Below, one piece after another: positions 37,788 to 48,177 of a stretch of DNA of 64,000 nucleotides; within the stretch, counting starts at the first letter, position 1, and each line of letters starts with the position of its first letter. Source of the DNA: an uncultured Pelagibacteraceae bacterium (GTDB lineage Bacteria; Pseudomonadota; Alphaproteobacteria; Pelagibacterales; Pelagibacteraceae); NCBI GenBank assembly GCA_902635335.1, contig CACPNO010000002.1, positions 32,533 to 96,532 of the forward strand, written 5' to 3'. The notes beneath the pieces were generated by a model. That model was not told the DNA's origin, ran no database searches, and saw nothing but the letters and a program-made list of their open reading frames with translations. Both the position numbers and the translations under genes were made by a program.

Positions 37788-38579
37788 CTATAAAAGGGAA
37801 AAAATATTATTATTTTCTAAATCTTTTAAAAGTGATTCACCAATTAAAAAAGTGCTTATTGAAGTCCGGTTTTTTATATCAAGCAACTCATCTTTTGTTT
37901 TTAGACCGCTCTCAGAAATTAGAGGGGAAGAGTGATTAGAAACAACATCATATATATCATAAGTTGTATTTATCTCAGTTTTAAGAGTTTTTAGGTTTCG
38001 GTTATTTATACCAATTAAAGCACCCTTATATTTTACTGATTTTTCTGCCTCTTCAACTGTATGAACTTCAACAATCACACTCATATTATGCTTTAAAGCC
38101 TCCTCATAAATTTCATCAGCAGTTTTTTCAGAAATACCGGCTAATATGATCAGGACTGCATCAGCACCATAACTTTTAGCTAAAGGAACTTGAAATTTAT
38201 CAACAAAAAAGTCTTTACAAAGAATGGGTAACTCAATTTTTTTTTTAATTTCAGAAATATGAGATAAATTTCCTAAAAAAAAGTCTTCCTCAGTTAATAC
38301 AGACAAACAAGTAACATTCTTAGAGTTATATATATTTGCAATTTTTACTGGGTCGTAATCATCTATCAAAATACCTGCGGATGGACTAGCTTTTTTTATT
38401 TCAGCAATTACAGATATCTTATTTTCTGAGTTATTGGTTTGTATTTTTTTCTTGAAATCAAAAAAAACATCTTTTTCATTAATTGTTTCTATCAAGCTAT
38501 CAATATCAATTTCACGTTTTAATTTTTCAATTTTAATCTTTTTTTGATCAATTATTTTTTGAAGAATATTTTCAGACAT
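37788..38579 (-). CDS. trpC: Indole-3-glycerol phosphate synthase
   Basis: Closes the indole ring in tryptophan synthesis (263 aa, TIM barrel). SVIAEIKKASPSAGIL (about 55-70) has the catalytic Lys, LCKDFFVDKFQV the next, and IGINNRNLKT and the SESGLKT phosphate-binding region follow. It overlaps trpD by 8 nt and is a monofunctional enzyme, not fused to trpF. Confidence 0.97.
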   Translation of the reverse strand: MSENILQKIIDQKKIKIEKLKREIDIDSLIETINEKDVFFDFKKKIQTNNSENKISVIAEIKKASPSAGILIDDYDPVKIANIYNSKNVTCLSVLTEEDFFLGNLSHISEIKKKIELPILCKDFFVDKFQVPLAKSYGADAVLIILAGISEKTADEIYEEALKHNMSVIVEVHTVEEAEKSVKYKGALIGINNRNLKTLKTEINTTYDIYDVVSNHSSPLISESGLKTKDELLDIKNRTSISTFLIGESLLKDLENNNIFSLL

Positions 38580-39564
38580 TCTGTATATTTTTTACATATT
38601 TGAATGCAGCTCCAGATTTAATAAACCCTCTGGTATAATTATAAGCAATTTTAAAATCATCATATTTTTCTGAAACTATTAATCCTGCTGCAGCATTTAG
38701 ACATACTGCTTTTGAAAAATCATTATCTTCCCCTTGGAAAACATTTAAAATTTTATCAGAGTTAAATTTAGCATCATCTCCTACTAAATTTTCAAATTTA
38801 TCAGCATTAACATTTAACTCATTTGGATCAATTATAAACTCAGATATTTCATTGTTCTTCAGTTGCACAACATTAGTTTTAGCGTAAGGTGATATTTCAT
38901 CTAGACCATCCTCACTATTTACAATCCATGCAAATTTTAAATTTAGATTTTTTAGTGCATTTGCAAAAACTTTTAGAAGTTTATTATCAAAAACACCAAT
39001 TACCTGCCTTTCAACAAGCGCTGGGTTGCTTAATGGACCTATCATATTAAAAATAGTCCTTTTTTGTATTTTTTTTCTTGTTGGACCAACATATTTCATT
39101 GCTGAGTGGTAATTTGGAGCGAACATGAAGCCAAAATTGTTATTTTTAATCTGCTCCTCGATTTGATTTGGTTCCAAGTTGATATTTATATTTAAGGCTT
39201 CAAGAACGTCAGCTGACCCACATTTTGATGAAACTGCTTTATTTCCATGCTTTGCAACTTTTACACCCATGCTTGCTAACAAAAGCGCTGATGCTGTTGA
39301 AATATTTAGAGTATCTTTTCCATCTCCACCAGTACCACAAGTATCAATGCAATTTTCAACTTTTACTCTTTTTGACTTATCTCTTAGTATATATACGCCA
39401 CCAGCTATTTCATCTGAAACCTCACCTTTATCTGATAATAAAGTTAAAAAATCATAAATTTGTTGATCACTAGCCTCACCATTCATTAAAATCTTAAATG
39501 CATCTTTACTCTCATCAAAATTTAAATTTACTTTATTTCTTAGCTTTTCTAAAAAATGATCCAT
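38572..39564 (-). CDS. trpD: Anthranilate phosphoribosyltransferase
   Basis: Adds phosphoribose to anthranilate, the second step of tryptophan synthesis (330 aa). The PRPP-binding CGTGGDGKDTLNIST is at about 70-84, and KHGNKAVSSKCGSADVLE, the substrate region and a later MIGPLSNPA motif are present. It lies 2 nt after trpG and overlaps trpC by 8 nt. Confidence 0.97.
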   Translation of the reverse strand: MDHFLEKLRNKVNLNFDESKDAFKILMNGEASDQQIYDFLTLLSDKGEVSDEIAGGVYILRDKSKRVKVENCIDTCGTGGDGKDTLNISTASALLLASMGVKVAKHGNKAVSSKCGSADVLEALNININLEPNQIEEQIKNNNFGFMFAPNYHSAMKYVGPTRKKIQKRTIFNMIGPLSNPALVERQVIGVFDNKLLKVFANALKNLNLKFAWIVNSEDGLDEISPYAKTNVVQLKNNEISEFIIDPNELNVNADKFENLVGDDAKFNSDKILNVFQGEDNDFSKAVCLNAAAGLIVSEKYDDFKIAYNYTRGFIKSGAAFKYVKNIQNV

Positions 39565-39566
39565 TT

Positions 39567-40130
39567 TTACTCTTTTACAAAGTTCTCTAAAATTTTTAAA
39601 CCATATTTTGTTTTGATACTTTCAGGATGAAATTGAACTCCATGAATTTTATATTCTTTATGCATAACACCCATTATTGTCCCATCTGATGTAATTGATG
39701 TAATTTTTAAATCTTTAGATAAGGATTTTGTATCAATTACTAAACTATGATATCTAGTAGCTGAGAACTTTTTTGGTAAATTTTTTAAAATTCCAATTTT
39801 CTTATTTATAATATTACTTGTTTTTCCATGCACAAGTTCTTTGGCTTGAATTATCTTAGAACCAAATATTTGACCAATGATTTGATGGCCTAAGCAAACA
39901 CCAAGTATTGGTATTTTTTTATACAAATTCTTTACAATCTTTAAACAATTTCCAGATTGATTAGGATTTCCAGGACCTGGAGATATTACAATTTTACTAT
40001 ATCCTTTTCTTAAAATGTAACGATGATCTACCTTATCGTTTCTTAAAACATCAACTTTAGCAAAGGATGAAAGATAGTGATATAAATTAAATGTAAAGCT
40101 ATCATAATTATCAATTAAAATTATTTTCAT
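39567..40130 (-). CDS. trpG: Anthranilate synthase component II (glutamine amidotransferase)
   Basis: Supplies ammonia from glutamine to TrpE (187 aa). The triad is visible: Cys in GVCLGHQIIGQ (about 77-87) and His-Glu in HGVQFHPES (about 167-175). DNYDSFTFNLYHYL is the typical N-terminus. It sits 5 nt after trpE. It could also serve as PabA, as it does in some bacteria. Confidence 0.96.
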   Translation of the reverse strand: MKIILIDNYDSFTFNLYHYLSSFAKVDVLRNDKVDHRYILRKGYSKIVISPGPGNPNQSGNCLKIVKNLYKKIPILGVCLGHQIIGQIFGSKIIQAKELVHGKTSNIINKKIGILKNLPKKFSATRYHSLVIDTKSLSKDLKITSITSDGTIMGVMHKEYKIHGVQFHPESIKTKYGLKILENFVKE

Positions 40131-40135
40131 ACTGT

Positions 40136-41593
40136 TTACTCCAAAGCCTTAATTAAAGCTTTTGCTTTATTAACTGTTTCATTAAATTCATTAATAGGTT
40201 TACTATCAGCAACAATTCCTGCGCCTGACTGTACGTAAAATTTCTTATTTTTTGAAATTGCTGTTCTAAGCGCAATACAAGTATCAAAATCACCATTTGC
40301 AGAAAAATAACCAATACCACCAGCATAAACTTTTCGCCTCGTTGTTTCTAATTCATCTATAATCTCCATAGCTCTTATTTTAGGTGCGCCTGATACCGTT
40401 CCAGCAGGAAAACCAGCTAATAATGTATCAAATTTACCAAATTTTTTATTAAATAAACCTTCAACATTTGAGACTATATGCATCACATGAGAATATCTTT
40501 CTATTTTAAAGCTTTCAGTTACTTTGACAGAGTTAATTTTAGAAACTTTTCCAGTATCATTTCTTCCAAGGTCAAGAAGCATTAAGTGTTCAGAAAGCTC
40601 TTTTTTATCTTTTAAAAGATCCCTTTCATAAAATTTATCTTCTTTTTTATTTTTACCTCTAGGTCTTGTGCCAGCAATAGGTCTAATAGTTATTTTATTA
40701 TCTCTGAGTCTCACAAGTATCTCAGGACTTGCACCTATAATTTGAAAATCCTCAAAGTTAAAAAAATACATGAAAGGGGAAGGGTTAGTAATTCTCAATT
40801 TTTTATAAATATCTAATGGTTCTTTATTAAGATCAGTTTCGAACCTTTGACTTAGGACAACTTGAAAAATATCTCCTATTTTAATGTAATTTTTAGCTTT
40901 AGAAACACTACTAAGGAATTTCTTTTTTGAAATATTTGATTTAACTTTCGGTTTTGAAATCTTATTTTTTGACTGATTTATCTTGTAACTATAATTTGCC
41001 AAAAATATCATTTCTTCTATTTCTTTTTGAATTTGGTCATACTTACCTTGATAATTTTTTATTTTTTCATCAAAAAAACAATTAACTATAAAAAATAATT
41101 TTTTTTTAACATTATCAAAAACAACTAGATTTTTTGGTCTCAAAATTCTTGCGTCAGGAATTTTAAGATCATCTTTTGTAGTATTTGGAATTTTCTCAAT
41201 ATATCTTATTGTATCATAAGAGAAATACCCTGATATAATTGAGCTAATTGGTGGTAATTCACTTGGTATTTTAAAATTAAAATTTTCGATTATTTTCTCA
41301 ATATTATCTTTTGGAGCTCCTCTTAATTTTTTTCTTTTATTTTCATACTTCAAAACACAGTTATTATTATTAAATTCCCAAATTTTATCAGGATTTTTAC
41401 CAAAAATTGTATATCTGCCTTTTATGAAACCTTTTTCAACAGACTCGAATACGAAGCTATTTCTTTCATTTAAAAAGTTGTTAATTAAATTTTCTATTTC
41501 TTTTAAGCCATTTGATTTTATTGCATGGTAAAGAACTTGATTTTTATTTTTTTTGTGATTTTTCTTAAATAACTTTAGATCAATATTCAGCAT
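40136..41593 (-). CDS. trpE: Anthranilate synthase component I
   Basis: Converts chorismate to anthranilate (485 aa). The N-terminal domain has FVFESVEKG, equivalent to the LLES element of the Trp feedback site. The catalytic part shows LDLGRNDTGKV, MHIVSNVEG, GFPAGTVSGAPK and GAGIVADS. Its ATG overlaps the stop of ppiD. No leader peptide with tandem Trp codons is visible, since ppiD abuts it. Confidence 0.96.
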   Translation of the reverse strand: MLNIDLKLFKKNHKKNKNQVLYHAIKSNGLKEIENLINNFLNERNSFVFESVEKGFIKGRYTIFGKNPDKIWEFNNNNCVLKYENKRKKLRGAPKDNIEKIIENFNFKIPSELPPISSIISGYFSYDTIRYIEKIPNTTKDDLKIPDARILRPKNLVVFDNVKKKLFFIVNCFFDEKIKNYQGKYDQIQKEIEEMIFLANYSYKINQSKNKISKPKVKSNISKKKFLSSVSKAKNYIKIGDIFQVVLSQRFETDLNKEPLDIYKKLRITNPSPFMYFFNFEDFQIIGASPEILVRLRDNKITIRPIAGTRPRGKNKKEDKFYERDLLKDKKELSEHLMLLDLGRNDTGKVSKINSVKVTESFKIERYSHVMHIVSNVEGLFNKKFGKFDTLLAGFPAGTVSGAPKIRAMEIIDELETTRRKVYAGGIGYFSANGDFDTCIALRTAISKNKKFYVQSGAGIVADSKPINEFNETVNKAKALIKALE

Positions 41594-43014
41594 TATCTAA
41601 AATAATTTTTAACTCTGTCAATTGTTTGATTGAAAATTTTTACCTTATATTTTGAATTTAAAGATAGATCATAAGATGTATAAACATCATTAATAATATC
41701 GTTATTTGCTTTAATAGAATATTCTTCAACATAATCAGTATTTTTTTCCATATCTGAATAATAAATATTCTTAATTTTTGTAAGAAAAACTTTATTTTTT
41801 TCACCAGTTACTAATGAGAAACTTTCTTTTGGTAATGTGTATAAAAGTTTTAAAGAGTCTGGGTCAAAAATTTCGTAATCATTACTGTTTTTAATAGTTA
41901 TAGTCTTAATATTATTTGTATCCTTTGATAGTTTCAAAAACTCATCATCATTAAATATTTTTTCATCAATTTTTTCAAAAAGACTTTTATTAAATTCAAA
42001 TTTCTTTTTTAAAATAACATTTTTTTTAACGTTTTCTAAAAATTTTGGATCTGCTTTATTTGGAATTTTTTTGTTAATATTTGATATTTCAAAAATTAGA
42101 TAATAATCATTTTTGTCAACTAGTTGTATCTTATCCTGGTTTCTTTTTGAGTAAATTTCTTCAAGTATTTCATCTGAATCATCATTTAATATAAAATTAT
42201 TAATTTCATTAAGTTTTAAATTATAAACTTCATTAATTTCTCTAATATTTGATCCGTTTAAAATATTATTTTCTATCTCATCAATTTTCTTAAAAAATTC
42301 ATCGTTAAACTCATCTATTTCTATTAGATTTTTAGGAGTAATTTTTGCATAAGTAGCATCAATAAAATCAATTTTCAAACTTTCTTGATTATTTTTAATG
42401 AAATCTTCAACTTCTAAATTTGTTGCAGTTTTGTCATGAACTAAATCTAAATCTAAAAATTCGATCTCGATTTTTTTATTTTCATTGATATATATTTTAT
42501 TTTTTAAAAAATAAGGCGACTTAATTCCTCCGCTAATATAATTAAATAAATTTTCTTTTAGCTCTTGTTTCTTTAATGAATTTTCAAATGTCGAAGCACT
42601 TAAGTTATTTTCTAATAAAAATTTTTCATACTTAACTCTTGAAAACTTCTTATTATCATCAAGTAGTGTTGAATTAGATCTTATTTTATTTGCCAATGCC
42701 TCTTCTGACATTGATACATTTAATTCTTTAATTTCCATTTCAATTAATTTCTCAGATACCAATTCTGATAAAATATTTTCAATAATATTTTTATCTATGT
42801 TTGCTTTTATAATGTCATTTGTGAGTCTCGACTCATTTATAAAATTTACAAAATCTTTTGTTGAGATTGCTTCATTGTTAATCTTAGCAACGTTGTTAGT
42901 ATTTCCTCCACTAAAAACACTGCCCATGCCCCAAAATACAAATGGAATTATAATAATTCCGACAAGTACCCCAGCTAATTTTGAATTTGAGAAACCTCTT
43001 AATTTACTTATCAT
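41593..43014 (-). CDS. ppiD: PpiD/SurA-N-like membrane-anchored periplasmic folding factor
   Basis: A 473-aa protein with a short cytoplasmic start, one transmembrane helix (about 13-32, VLVGIIIIPFVFWGMGSVF) and a large periplasmic part. Residues about 40-165 resemble the SurA/PpiD N-terminal chaperone domain. The parvulin isomerase domain is hard to recognise and the protein is shorter than the about 620-aa E. coli PpiD, so enzyme activity is doubtful. Position upstream of trpE and divergent from tpiA is a conserved alphaproteobacterial context and supports the call. Confidence 0.75.
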   Translation of the reverse strand: MISKLRGFSNSKLAGVLVGIIIIPFVFWGMGSVFSGGNTNNVAKINNEAISTKDFVNFINESRLTNDIIKANIDKNIIENILSELVSEKLIEMEIKELNVSMSEEALANKIRSNSTLLDDNKKFSRVKYEKFLLENNLSASTFENSLKKQELKENLFNYISGGIKSPYFLKNKIYINENKKIEIEFLDLDLVHDKTATNLEVEDFIKNNQESLKIDFIDATYAKITPKNLIEIDEFNDEFFKKIDEIENNILNGSNIREINEVYNLKLNEINNFILNDDSDEILEEIYSKRNQDKIQLVDKNDYYLIFEISNINKKIPNKADPKFLENVKKNVILKKKFEFNKSLFEKIDEKIFNDDEFLKLSKDTNNIKTITIKNSNDYEIFDPDSLKLLYTLPKESFSLVTGEKNKVFLTKIKNIYYSDMEKNTDYVEEYSIKANNDIINDVYTSYDLSLNSKYKVKIFNQTIDRVKNYFR

Positions 43015-43033
43015 ATTCTATAGTCTTTATTTA

Positions 43034-43061
43034 TTGATCTAAAAAAAAATAAACATATAAA
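43034..43061 (+). promoter_or_regulatory. Candidate tpiA promoter in the ppiD-tpiA divergent gap
   Basis: TTGATC (43034-43039) and TATAAA (43056-43061) are separated by 16 bp and read towards tpiA. On the opposite strand a TATAAT lies at 43066-43061 and could serve ppiD-trpEGDC. Both would have to fit in the 61-bp gap. A start near 43068 leaves almost no leader if tpiA begins at 43076. Confidence 0.35.
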
Positions 43062-43075
43062 TTATATTAATCTTT

Positions 43076-43822
43076 ATGACAAATAATAATATGTATTTCA
43101 TTGCTAATTGGAAGATGTTTGGGTCAGTTAAGTCAGTTAATTCATTAAATAAAGTAATAAGTTATTCAAAAACAAAGAAACTTAAAGCCAATATTATTTA
43201 TTGTCCACCTTATACATTGATCAAATCTTTTGTAGATAAAACAAGAAAATCAAATATCAAAATTGGTGCTCAAGATTGTCATACACAGGTCAACTATGGG
43301 CCTTTCACTGGAGCTATAAGCTCAAAGATGATTAAAGATTTAGGGGGTGAGTTTGTTATAATTGGACATTCAGAAACTAGAGCAGAAAATGATAATAAAA
43401 AAATTAATTTAAAGATTAAGTCTGCACTTAATGAAAAATTATATGTTATTTTATGCATAGGCGAAAAATTGATTGATAAAAGAAAAAATAAAACAAAATA
43501 TGTTTTAAAAAAACAATTACTTGAAGGTTTAAAAAATTTAAAGAATTTAAATAAAGTTATAATTGCATATGAACCTGTATGGTCGATTGGCACAGGCATT
43601 ATTCCTAGTGAAAATGATTTAAAAAAAAATATTAGATTTATAAGAAACACCTTAAAGATTTCAAAAAAATTTACAAAATCTAAGATTTTATATGGAGGCT
43701 CTGTAAACCCAAAAAATATAAAAAATTTAATGAGAATCGATAATATTGATGGTTTTTTGGTTGGTGGGGCATCAACTAATGAAAAAATATTTATTGATAT
43801 AATGAAAAAATCAATTATTTAG
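43076..43822 (+). CDS. tpiA: Triosephosphate isomerase
   Basis: Interconverts dihydroxyacetone phosphate and glyceraldehyde 3-phosphate (248 aa). NWKMFG holds the catalytic Lys, IIGHSETR the His, IAYEPVWSIGTG the Glu, and LYGGSVNPKN and VGGAS the phosphate loop. A second in-frame ATG at 43091 (MYFIANWKM) is closer to the usual N-terminus and could be the true start. secG follows after 5 nt. Confidence 0.96.
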   Translation: MTNNNMYFIANWKMFGSVKSVNSLNKVISYSKTKKLKANIIYCPPYTLIKSFVDKTRKSNIKIGAQDCHTQVNYGPFTGAISSKMIKDLGGEFVIIGHSETRAENDNKKINLKIKSALNEKLYVILCIGEKLIDKRKNKTKYVLKKQLLEGLKNLKNLNKVIIAYEPVWSIGTGIIPSENDLKKNIRFIRNTLKISKKFTKSKILYGGSVNPKNIKNLMRIDNIDGFLVGGASTNEKIFIDIMKKSII

Positions 43823-43827
43823 GCGTC

Positions 43828-44130
43828 GTGGAAAACATACTATTAATTATAAATATAATATTAGCAGCAATTCTAGTATTGCTGGTTTTGTTTCAAAAAT
43901 CTGAAGGTGGAGCTTTGGGTATTGGAGTTTCTCAAGATAACTTTATGTTTTCAAGGTCGGCTGGAAATTTTATGACTAAAGCAACGGCAATAGTCGCAAC
44001 ATTATTCATAATTTGTAGTCTAGGATTGACTATTATTTCAAGAGGAGATCTTCCTTCAAATACGTCTGTAATTGATAAAATTGAAGAAAATGCAGACGAT
44101 GCTCCTAAATTACCGGAAAATAATAATTAA
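43828..44130 (+). CDS. secG: Preprotein translocase subunit SecG
   Basis: A 100-aa membrane protein that assists SecYEG-mediated export. Two transmembrane helices (about 2-22 and 52-70) flank the conserved loop QKSEGGALGIG, and an acidic-polar tail follows. It starts at GTG (43828). The tpiA-secG-pyrG order is typical of alphaproteobacteria. Confidence 0.93.
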   Translation: MENILLIINIILAAILVLLVLFQKSEGGALGIGVSQDNFMFSRSAGNFMTKATAIVATLFIICSLGLTIISRGDLPSNTSVIDKIEENADDAPKLPENNN

Positions 44131-44170
44131 TACTTTTATTTTTATAATTCATTAGCTATAACATAATTCC

Positions 44171-45793
44171 ATGGCGCGATATATATTTGTCACTGGCGGC
44201 GTGGTTTCATCACTAGGTAAAGGTTTGTCATCAGCATCGCTCGGATATTTGCTTAGATCACAAGGATATAAGGTGAGAATAAGAAAAATGGATCCATATT
44301 TAAATGTAGATCCAGGAACAATGAGTCCTTTTCAACATGGTGAAGTTTTTGTAACTGATGATGGGGCTGAGACTGATTTAGATTTAGGACACTACGAAAG
44401 ATTTACAAATATTTCAGCTAAACAATCTGACAACATTACTACAGGTAGAATTTATAGTGATATCATAAAAAAAGAGAGAAGAGGAGGTTATCTCGGAAAA
44501 ACAGTTCAAGTAATTCCACATGTTACAGATAGAATTAAAGAATTTATAAAAAAGGATATAACAAATGAAGATTTTGTAATTTGTGAAATTGGAGGAACAG
44601 TTGGTGATATTGAGAGCTTGCCATTTTTAGAAGCTATAAGACAGTTTTCAAATGATAATGGCAGATCAAAATCATTATTTATTCATTTAACATTTGTTCC
44701 ATTTTTAAAATCTTCAGATGAAATTAAAACAAAGCCAACACAACATTCTGTTAAAGAATTAAGAAGTATAGGAATTCAACCTGATATAGTGATCTGTAGA
44801 TCTCAACAGTCTATTCCTTTAGATCAAAGAAGAAAAATATCCTTATTTTGTAATGTGGATATTGCTAATGTTATAGAAACAGTTGATGTAAAAACTATTT
44901 ATGAAGCTCCAATAAGTTTCTTTAATCAAAAATTAGATAAGCAAGTTTTAAAATTCTTTAAAATTAAATCTAGAAAAAGACCAAACTTGCTGCCTTGGAA
45001 AAAAATTACAAATATAGTTTTAAAAACAAAAAGAAAAGTAAATATTGCTATCATAGGCAAATATGTAAACTTAAAAGATGCTTACAAATCACTTGATGAG
45101 GCTCTTACGCATGGGGGAATTTCAAATAAAGTTAAAGTTAACCTAGTAAGAATTGAGTCAGATAAACTTAGATCAAAAGATATTAAATCAAAATTAAAGA
45201 ATGTATCGGGAATATTGATACCAGGAGGGTTTGGTAAAAGAGGCACAGAGGGAAAAATTGAAGCAATTAGATATGCCAGAGAGAGAAAAATACCTTTTCT
45301 AGGTATTTGTTTTGGAATGCAAATGGCAATGATTGAGTTTGCAAGAAATATTTTAAAAATTAAAAAAGCTGGCTCTAGTGAATTAGATAAAAATTGTTTT
45401 CCCGTAATAGGATTAATTGATGAATGGAACAAAGATGGAAAAATTATAAAAGGAACCGACAAAAACCTTGGAGGAACAATGAGATTAGGTTTATATGAGG
45501 CAAAACTAAGAAATAATTCTGCCATAAAAAATATCTATAAATCTAATATGATTAAGGAGAGACACAGACATAGATATGAAGTTAATATAAATTTAATGCA
45601 AAAATTTGAAAAAAAAGGTTTGATGTTTTCAGGAATTTCTCCAGACAATCAATTACCTGAAATTATTGAACTTAAAAATCATCCATGGTTTATTGGAGTC
45701 CAATTTCATCCAGAATTTAAATCTAGACCTTTAAATCCTCATCCTTTATTCTCATCATTTATTAAAGCTGCAAAATCTTTTAATGGAAAATAA
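44171..45793 (+). CDS. pyrG: CTP synthase
   Basis: Makes CTP from UTP with glutamine as nitrogen donor (540 aa). The synthetase domain begins with [20 protein letters not shown] (about 6-25). The amidotransferase domain has the nucleophile Cys in GICFGMQMA and the His-Glu in [10 protein letters not shown] 40-nt gap precedes it, with a TATAAT at 44143-44148 as a possible -10 box. It overlaps kdsA by 11 nt. Confidence 0.98.
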   Translation: MARYIFVTGGVVSSLGKGLSSASLGYLLRSQGYKVRIRKMDPYLNVDPGTMSPFQHGEVFVTDDGAETDLDLGHYERFTNISAKQSDNITTGRIYSDIIKKERRGGYLGKTVQVIPHVTDRIKEFIKKDITNEDFVICEIGGTVGDIESLPFLEAIRQFSNDNGRSKSLFIHLTFVPFLKSSDEIKTKPTQHSVKELRSIGIQPDIVICRSQQSIPLDQRRKISLFCNVDIANVIETVDVKTIYEAPISFFNQKLDKQVLKFFKIKSRKRPNLLPWKKITNIVLKTKRKVNIAIIGKYVNLKDAYKSLDEALTHGGISNKVKVNLVRIESDKLRSKDIKSKLKNVSGILIPGGFGKRGTEGKIEAIRYARERKIPFLGICFGMQMAMIEFARNILKIKKAGSSELDKNCFPVIGLIDEWNKDGKIIKGTDKNLGGTMRLGLYEAKLRNNSAIKNIYKSNMIKERHRHRYEVNINLMQKFEKKGLMFSGISPDNQLPEIIELKNHPWFIGVQFHPEFKSRPLNPHPLFSSFIKAAKSFNGK

Positions 45794-46610
45794 AATAGTT
45801 AATTGTAACGGTATAGAAATTTCAAACGAAAATAAAATTTGTTTAATAGCTGGACCTTGTCAACTTGAAACCGAGCAACATGCTTTGGACATGGCAGGCA
45901 AAATTAAAGAAATTGTGACAAAGTATAATATTGGATTTATTTATAAAACCTCATTTGATAAGGCTAATAGAACAAGCTTGAAAGGCAAAAGAGGAGCTGG
46001 TTTAGAAAACTCCTTGCCTGTATTTGATAAAATCAAAAAAGATATTAAAGTACCTGTTCTTACCGATATACATAATGAAGAACAATGTTCCCTAGTTTCT
46101 AATCACGTAGATGTTCTTCAAATACCAGCATTTCTTTGTAGGCAAACAGATTTATTAATTGCTGCTGCTAAAACCAATAAAATTATTAATGTTAAAAAGG
46201 GTCAATTTCTAGCACCGTGGGATATGGTGAATGTAACCAAAAAAATTTCTGATAGTGGTAATGAAAATATTTTAGTTACAGAAAGAGGAGCTAGCTTTGG
46301 TTATAATACGTTGGTCTCAGATATGAGATCTATTCCCATCATGGCAAAAAATGGTTATCCTGTAGTATTTGATGGAACTCATTCAGTGCAACAACCTGGT
46401 GGTCTAGGTGAAAAAAGTGGTGGTCAAAGAGAATTTGTTAAGTATTTGTCGAGAGCAGCAGTAGCAGTAGGCGTTGCAGCTATTTTTTTGGAAACACATC
46501 AGGACCCTGATAATGCTCCATCAGACGGTCCAAACATGGTCCCTTTAGACAAATTAGACGAGCTAATTAATCAAATTGTAGAAATTGATAATTTAGTTAA
46601 AAGTAATTAA
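45783..46610 (+). CDS. kdsA: 2-dehydro-3-deoxyphosphooctonate aldolase (KDO-8-phosphate synthase)
   Basis: Joins arabinose 5-phosphate and phosphoenolpyruvate to make KDO-8-P for the lipopolysaccharide core (275 aa). [40 protein letters not shown] and [12 protein letters not shown] are the substrate-site motifs. It sits beside eno, which makes PEP. Together with the lpx genes it indicates that this cell makes lipid A with KDO. Confidence 0.97.
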   Translation: MENKIVNCNGIEISNENKICLIAGPCQLETEQHALDMAGKIKEIVTKYNIGFIYKTSFDKANRTSLKGKRGAGLENSLPVFDKIKKDIKVPVLTDIHNEEQCSLVSNHVDVLQIPAFLCRQTDLLIAAAKTNKIINVKKGQFLAPWDMVNVTKKISDSGNENILVTERGASFGYNTLVSDMRSIPIMAKNGYPVVFDGTHSVQQPGGLGEKSGGQREFVKYLSRAAVAVGVAAIFLETHQDPDNAPSDGPNMVPLDKLDELINQIVEIDNLVKSN

Positions 46611-47869
46611 TGAGTAAAATCAAAAAAGTTGTAGCCAGACAGGTTTATGACAGCAGAGGAAATCCTACCATTGAGGCTGAAGTATTTTCAAATAATTTAA
46701 GTGCGTCAGCGATTTGTCCTTCAGGTGCTTCAACTGGAACTTTTGAGGCTTATGAAAAAAGAGATAAGAGTAATAAAAAATACCTAGGAAAAAGCGTTTT
46801 AATACCAGTTGCAACTGTTAATAAATTAATTTCAAAAAAATTAAAAAATCAAAATATCCATGATCAAGAAAGAATAGATAGTATTCTTATAAAATTAGAT
46901 GGCACAAAACAAAAAACAAAGTTAGGTGCGAATACAATATTAGCCGTATCCATGGCTGTAAAAAAATTATCAGCAAAAGTTAAAAAAATACCTTTATTTA
47001 AAAATTTTATTGTTAAAAAAAATTTTAAACTCCCCTTTCCTTTAATGAATATTATTAATGGGGGGGCACATGCTGATAATGGCCTTAGAATACAAGAGTT
47101 TATGATTAGACCTGATAAAGCAAAATCATTTAATGATGCTCTAAGAATGTGTTTTTTAGTAATAAACAATTTGAAAGTATTATTAAAAAAAGCAGGTCAC
47201 TCTATTAATGTAGGTGATGAAGGTGGCTTTGCGCCAATCATTAGTAATAATGAGAGTGCTTTAAAGCTTATAGTTCAAGCAATCAAAAAATCAGGATTTA
47301 AAAATGGTAAAGATGTATCTATTTGTTTAGATGTTGCAGCAAATGAATTAATTAAAAAAGGCAAATATTCAATTCATTCTAAAAATTACATAAGTGTTGA
47401 TCAATCAATTAAAAAATATTTACAACTTATTAAAAAATATCAAATTAAATCAATTGAGGACCCATTTGGTGAAGATGATTGGAAGGCATGGTCAAAATTT
47501 GTAAACGAAACAAAAAACAAAACACAAATAATTGGGGATGATCTTTTTGTAACTAATCTTGAAAGATTAAAAATAGGCTTTCTAAACTTATCTGCAAATA
47601 GTATTTTAATAAAATTGAACCAAATAGGAACTGTAACCGAAACGTTAGAAGTAATAAAATTTGCTCAACTTATTGGTTTTAAAACTATCATCTCTCATAG
47701 ATCTGGTGATACTGAAGACACATTTATTGCTGATTTAGCAGTAGGCACCAATTCAAATCAAATCAAAACTGGATCTTTAGCAAGATCAGAGAGAATAGCA
47801 AAATATAACCAACTAATTCGAATTGAAGAGGATCTTGGTAGATCGGCTAAAATGAATAAAATTGATTAA
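46610..47869 (+). CDS. eno: Enolase
   Basis: Converts 2-phosphoglycerate to phosphoenolpyruvate (419 aa). The substrate loop is PSGASTGTFEA, the metal ligands are in CLDVAANE, SIEDPFGEDDW and IGDDLF, and the catalytic Lys is in ILIKLNQIGT. SHRSGDTEDTFIADLAVG is the enolase signature. It overlaps kdsA and ftsB by 1 nt each (TAATG). Confidence 0.98.
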   Translation: MSKIKKVVARQVYDSRGNPTIEAEVFSNNLSASAICPSGASTGTFEAYEKRDKSNKKYLGKSVLIPVATVNKLISKKLKNQNIHDQERIDSILIKLDGTKQKTKLGANTILAVSMAVKKLSAKVKKIPLFKNFIVKKNFKLPFPLMNIINGGAHADNGLRIQEFMIRPDKAKSFNDALRMCFLVINNLKVLLKKAGHSINVGDEGGFAPIISNNESALKLIVQAIKKSGFKNGKDVSICLDVAANELIKKGKYSIHSKNYISVDQSIKKYLQLIKKYQIKSIEDPFGEDDWKAWSKFVNETKNKTQIIGDDLFVTNLERLKIGFLNLSANSILIKLNQIGTVTETLEVIKFAQLIGFKTIISHRSGDTEDTFIADLAVGTNSNQIKTGSLARSERIAKYNQLIRIEEDLGRSAKMNKID

Positions 47870-48177
47870 TGTTACAAAAATTAAAAAAAAACTATTTTAT
47901 TCTTATCATCACATTCCTGTTCATCTATTTTTTCTTTAATTTATTAGATGGTGATAGAGGTCTCATTTCTTACATGGAAAAGAAAGATATATATGAGCAA
48001 TTAAAAAATGATCAAATTACTCTAAATAGCAAAATAGAAGAGTTAGAGCATAAAAATTCACTCCTAACAGAAAATATAGATCTAGATTTCATAGAAATAT
48101 TAATAAGAGAGAAGTTTTTGTTTGGAAAAGAGGGTGAGACTACCTATATAATTAAAGATAATGGAAATAAAAAATAG
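47869..48177 (+). CDS. ftsB: FtsB/DivIC-family septum formation protein
   Basis: A 102-aa bitopic protein with one transmembrane helix (about 9-26) and a coiled coil (about 35-70, [20 protein letters not shown]) in the periplasm, as in FtsB/DivIC cell-division proteins. The position right after eno is a conserved alphaproteobacterial one. In many relatives pdhA, pdhB, aceF and lpd follow, but here lipA overlaps its end by 17 nt. Confidence 0.85.
   Translation: MLQKLKKNYFILIITFLFIYFFFNLLDGDRGLISYMEKKDIYEQLKNDQITLNSKIEELEHKNSLLTENIDLDFIEILIREKFLFGKEGETTYIIKDNGNKK

Noticed and set aside
37754..37790. AT-rich dyad after trpC as a terminator
   Set aside because: The stem needs a bulge, has almost no G-C pairs and no following T run on the minus strand.
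45082..45525. 147-aa antisense frame inside pyrG
   Set aside because: It is a shadow of the conserved CTP synthase amidotransferase region, with no domain and no promoter.
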